A stretch of DNA of 32,821 bases from an uncultured Rhodospirillales bacterium (GTDB taxonomy: Bacteria > Pseudomonadota > Alphaproteobacteria > Acetobacterales > Acetobacteraceae): positions 1 to 32,821 of the forward strand of contig CAIYCW010000106.1 of NCBI GenBank assembly GCA_903924855.1, in the 5' to 3' direction. Made by a program: the position numbers and the translations under genes. Positions 32,037-32,821 of the stretch are shown here, piece after piece (the stretch's first letter is position 1; every line of letters starts with the position of its first letter). The notes beneath the pieces were generated by a model. The model ran no database searches. It saw only the letters and a program-made list of their open reading frames with translations, and was not told the DNA's origin.

Positions 32037-32821
32037 ATGTCGCTTCGCACCGTGCTCCTCAGCACCGCCGTCACCCTGGGCCTGATCGCCTCCGCCCAGG
32101 CGCAGACCCCGTTCAAGATCGGCCTCGTCCTGCCGATGACCGGCGCCAGCCAGACCACCGGCAAGGAGATCACGGCCGCCGTCGATCTCTGGCTCAAACA
32201 GCACCCCGATGCCATCGCCGGCCGCAAGATCGAGGTCATCGTGCGAGATGACGCAGGCGTTGCCGACACCACGCGCCGCCTGGTGCAGGAACTGGTCGTG
32301 AAGGACCATGTGGACGCGCTGGCAGGCTTCGGCCTCACCCCGCTGGCCCTCTCCGCCGCCCCCATCGCAACCCAGGCCAAGGTGCCGATGGTGGTGATGG
32401 CCGCCGCCACCGCGGTGATCACCGAAAAATCCCCCTTCATCGTGCGCACCTCGCAGACCCTGCCGCAGGTCTCCACCACCATGGCCAACTGGGCCGCCTC
32501 CAACGGCATCAAGAAGGTGATCACCCTGGTCGCCGATTACGGCCCGGGCATCGATGCCGAAACCTGGTTCGGCAAGGCCTTCGTCGGCGCCGGTGGCGAG
32601 GTGCTGGCCAATCTGCGCGTGCCGCTCGCCAACCCGGATTTCGCCCCCTTCCTGCAGCGCGTGGCCGATTCCAAGCCGGATGCCGTCTTCGTCTTCACCC
32701 CGTCCGGCTTCGGCGCCGCCTTCATGAAGCAGTTTGCCGAGCGCGGCCTGGACAAGAGCGGCATCAAACTGCTCGCCACCGGCGACGTCACGGATGACGA
32801 CCAGCTCAACGCCATGGGCGA
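32037..32821 (+). CDS. ABC transporter substrate-binding protein, branched-chain amino acid (Liv) type, 3' end outside window
   Basis: The first 261 codons are present. A Sec signal peptide (about residues 1-23, LRTVLLSTAVTLGLIASAQAQ) precedes FKIGLVLPMTGASQTTGKEITAAVDLWL, the typical opening of the Leu/Ile/Val-binding family (PF13458). Other matches are IEVIVRDDAGVADTTRRLVQELVVKDHVDALAG, VPMVVMAAATAVITEKSPFIVRTSQT and PDAVFVFTPSGFGAAFMKQ. In catabolic clusters such proteins often bind aromatic acids rather than amino acids. GAGGAAA nine bases before the ATG supports the start. It lies 60 bases after the dehydrogenase gene, probably in the same operon. Confidence 0.92.
   Translation, partial: MSLRTVLLSTAVTLGLIASAQAQTPFKIGLVLPMTGASQTTGKEITAAVDLWLKQHPDAIAGRKIEVIVRDDAGVADTTRRLVQELVVKDHVDALAGFGLTPLALSAAPIATQAKVPMVVMAAATAVITEKSPFIVRTSQTLPQVSTTMANWAASNGIKKVITLVADYGPGIDAETWFGKAFVGAGGEVLANLRVPLANPDFAPFLQRVADSKPDAVFVFTPSGFGAAFMKQFAERGLDKSGIKLLATGDVTDDDQLNAMG

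Overview
The window is GC-rich, densely packed bacterial DNA. Small proteins typical of Alphaproteobacteria (TrcR, a DUF1192 protein, two YdcH/DUF465 proteins next to purEK), an alphaproteobacterial-type L31 and a rhizobial-style ROSE thermometer before an hsp20 gene point to Alphaproteobacteria. The protein at 26870-27637 resembles an uncharacterised family I associate with Acetobacteraceae, so a Rhodospirillales/Acetobacteraceae chromosome is the best guess. This is inference from gene content, not a database result.

Layout. 1-2177: the end of a cupin gene overlapping a eutA homologue. 2292-4278: a LysR regulator, rpmE with a terminator, then a ROSE-type leader and a small heat shock gene with its own terminator. 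4356-7082: a secreted glycoside hydrolase family 2 enzyme. 7147-10322: DUF1192, trcR, two head-to-head DUF465 genes, purE and purK, with ATGA overlaps. 13600 down to 10363: a four-gene minus-strand operon (HSL-type esterase, nucleoside 2-deoxyribosyltransferase-like protein, GNAT, aroA). 13749-16142: a Pat-like acyl-CoA-synthetase/GNAT fusion whose ATP-grasp part looks cut down. 16183-21097: PuuE-like deacetylase, DCC protein, KirBac channel, EamA transporter, Ada and a cupin.

21108-26661 looks like an aromatic or hydroaromatic catabolic cluster: a PcaQ/GbpR-type LysR gene, a shikimate/quinate dehydrogenase homologue, an oligopeptide-type binding protein, a type I extradiol (VOC) dioxygenase and a 4-oxalomesaconate tautomerase, packed on one strand. 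After a block of low-complexity DNA and dispersed repeats (26656-27637), a compositionally different segment (about 27.65-30.8 kb) carries one large gene encoding a TIR domain, a STAND-like NTPase with a degenerate P-loop and TPR-like helices. This is a strong candidate for a single-gene anti-phage or NAD-depletion system. Host-like DNA resumes at 31086 with a DUF1932 dehydrogenase and a Liv-type binding protein (cut by the window end), which may be the continuation of the catabolic cluster.

I saw no tRNA, rRNA, CRISPR array or intact insertion sequence. All coordinates come from reading the sequence; family assignments are by recognition of motifs and have not been searched.
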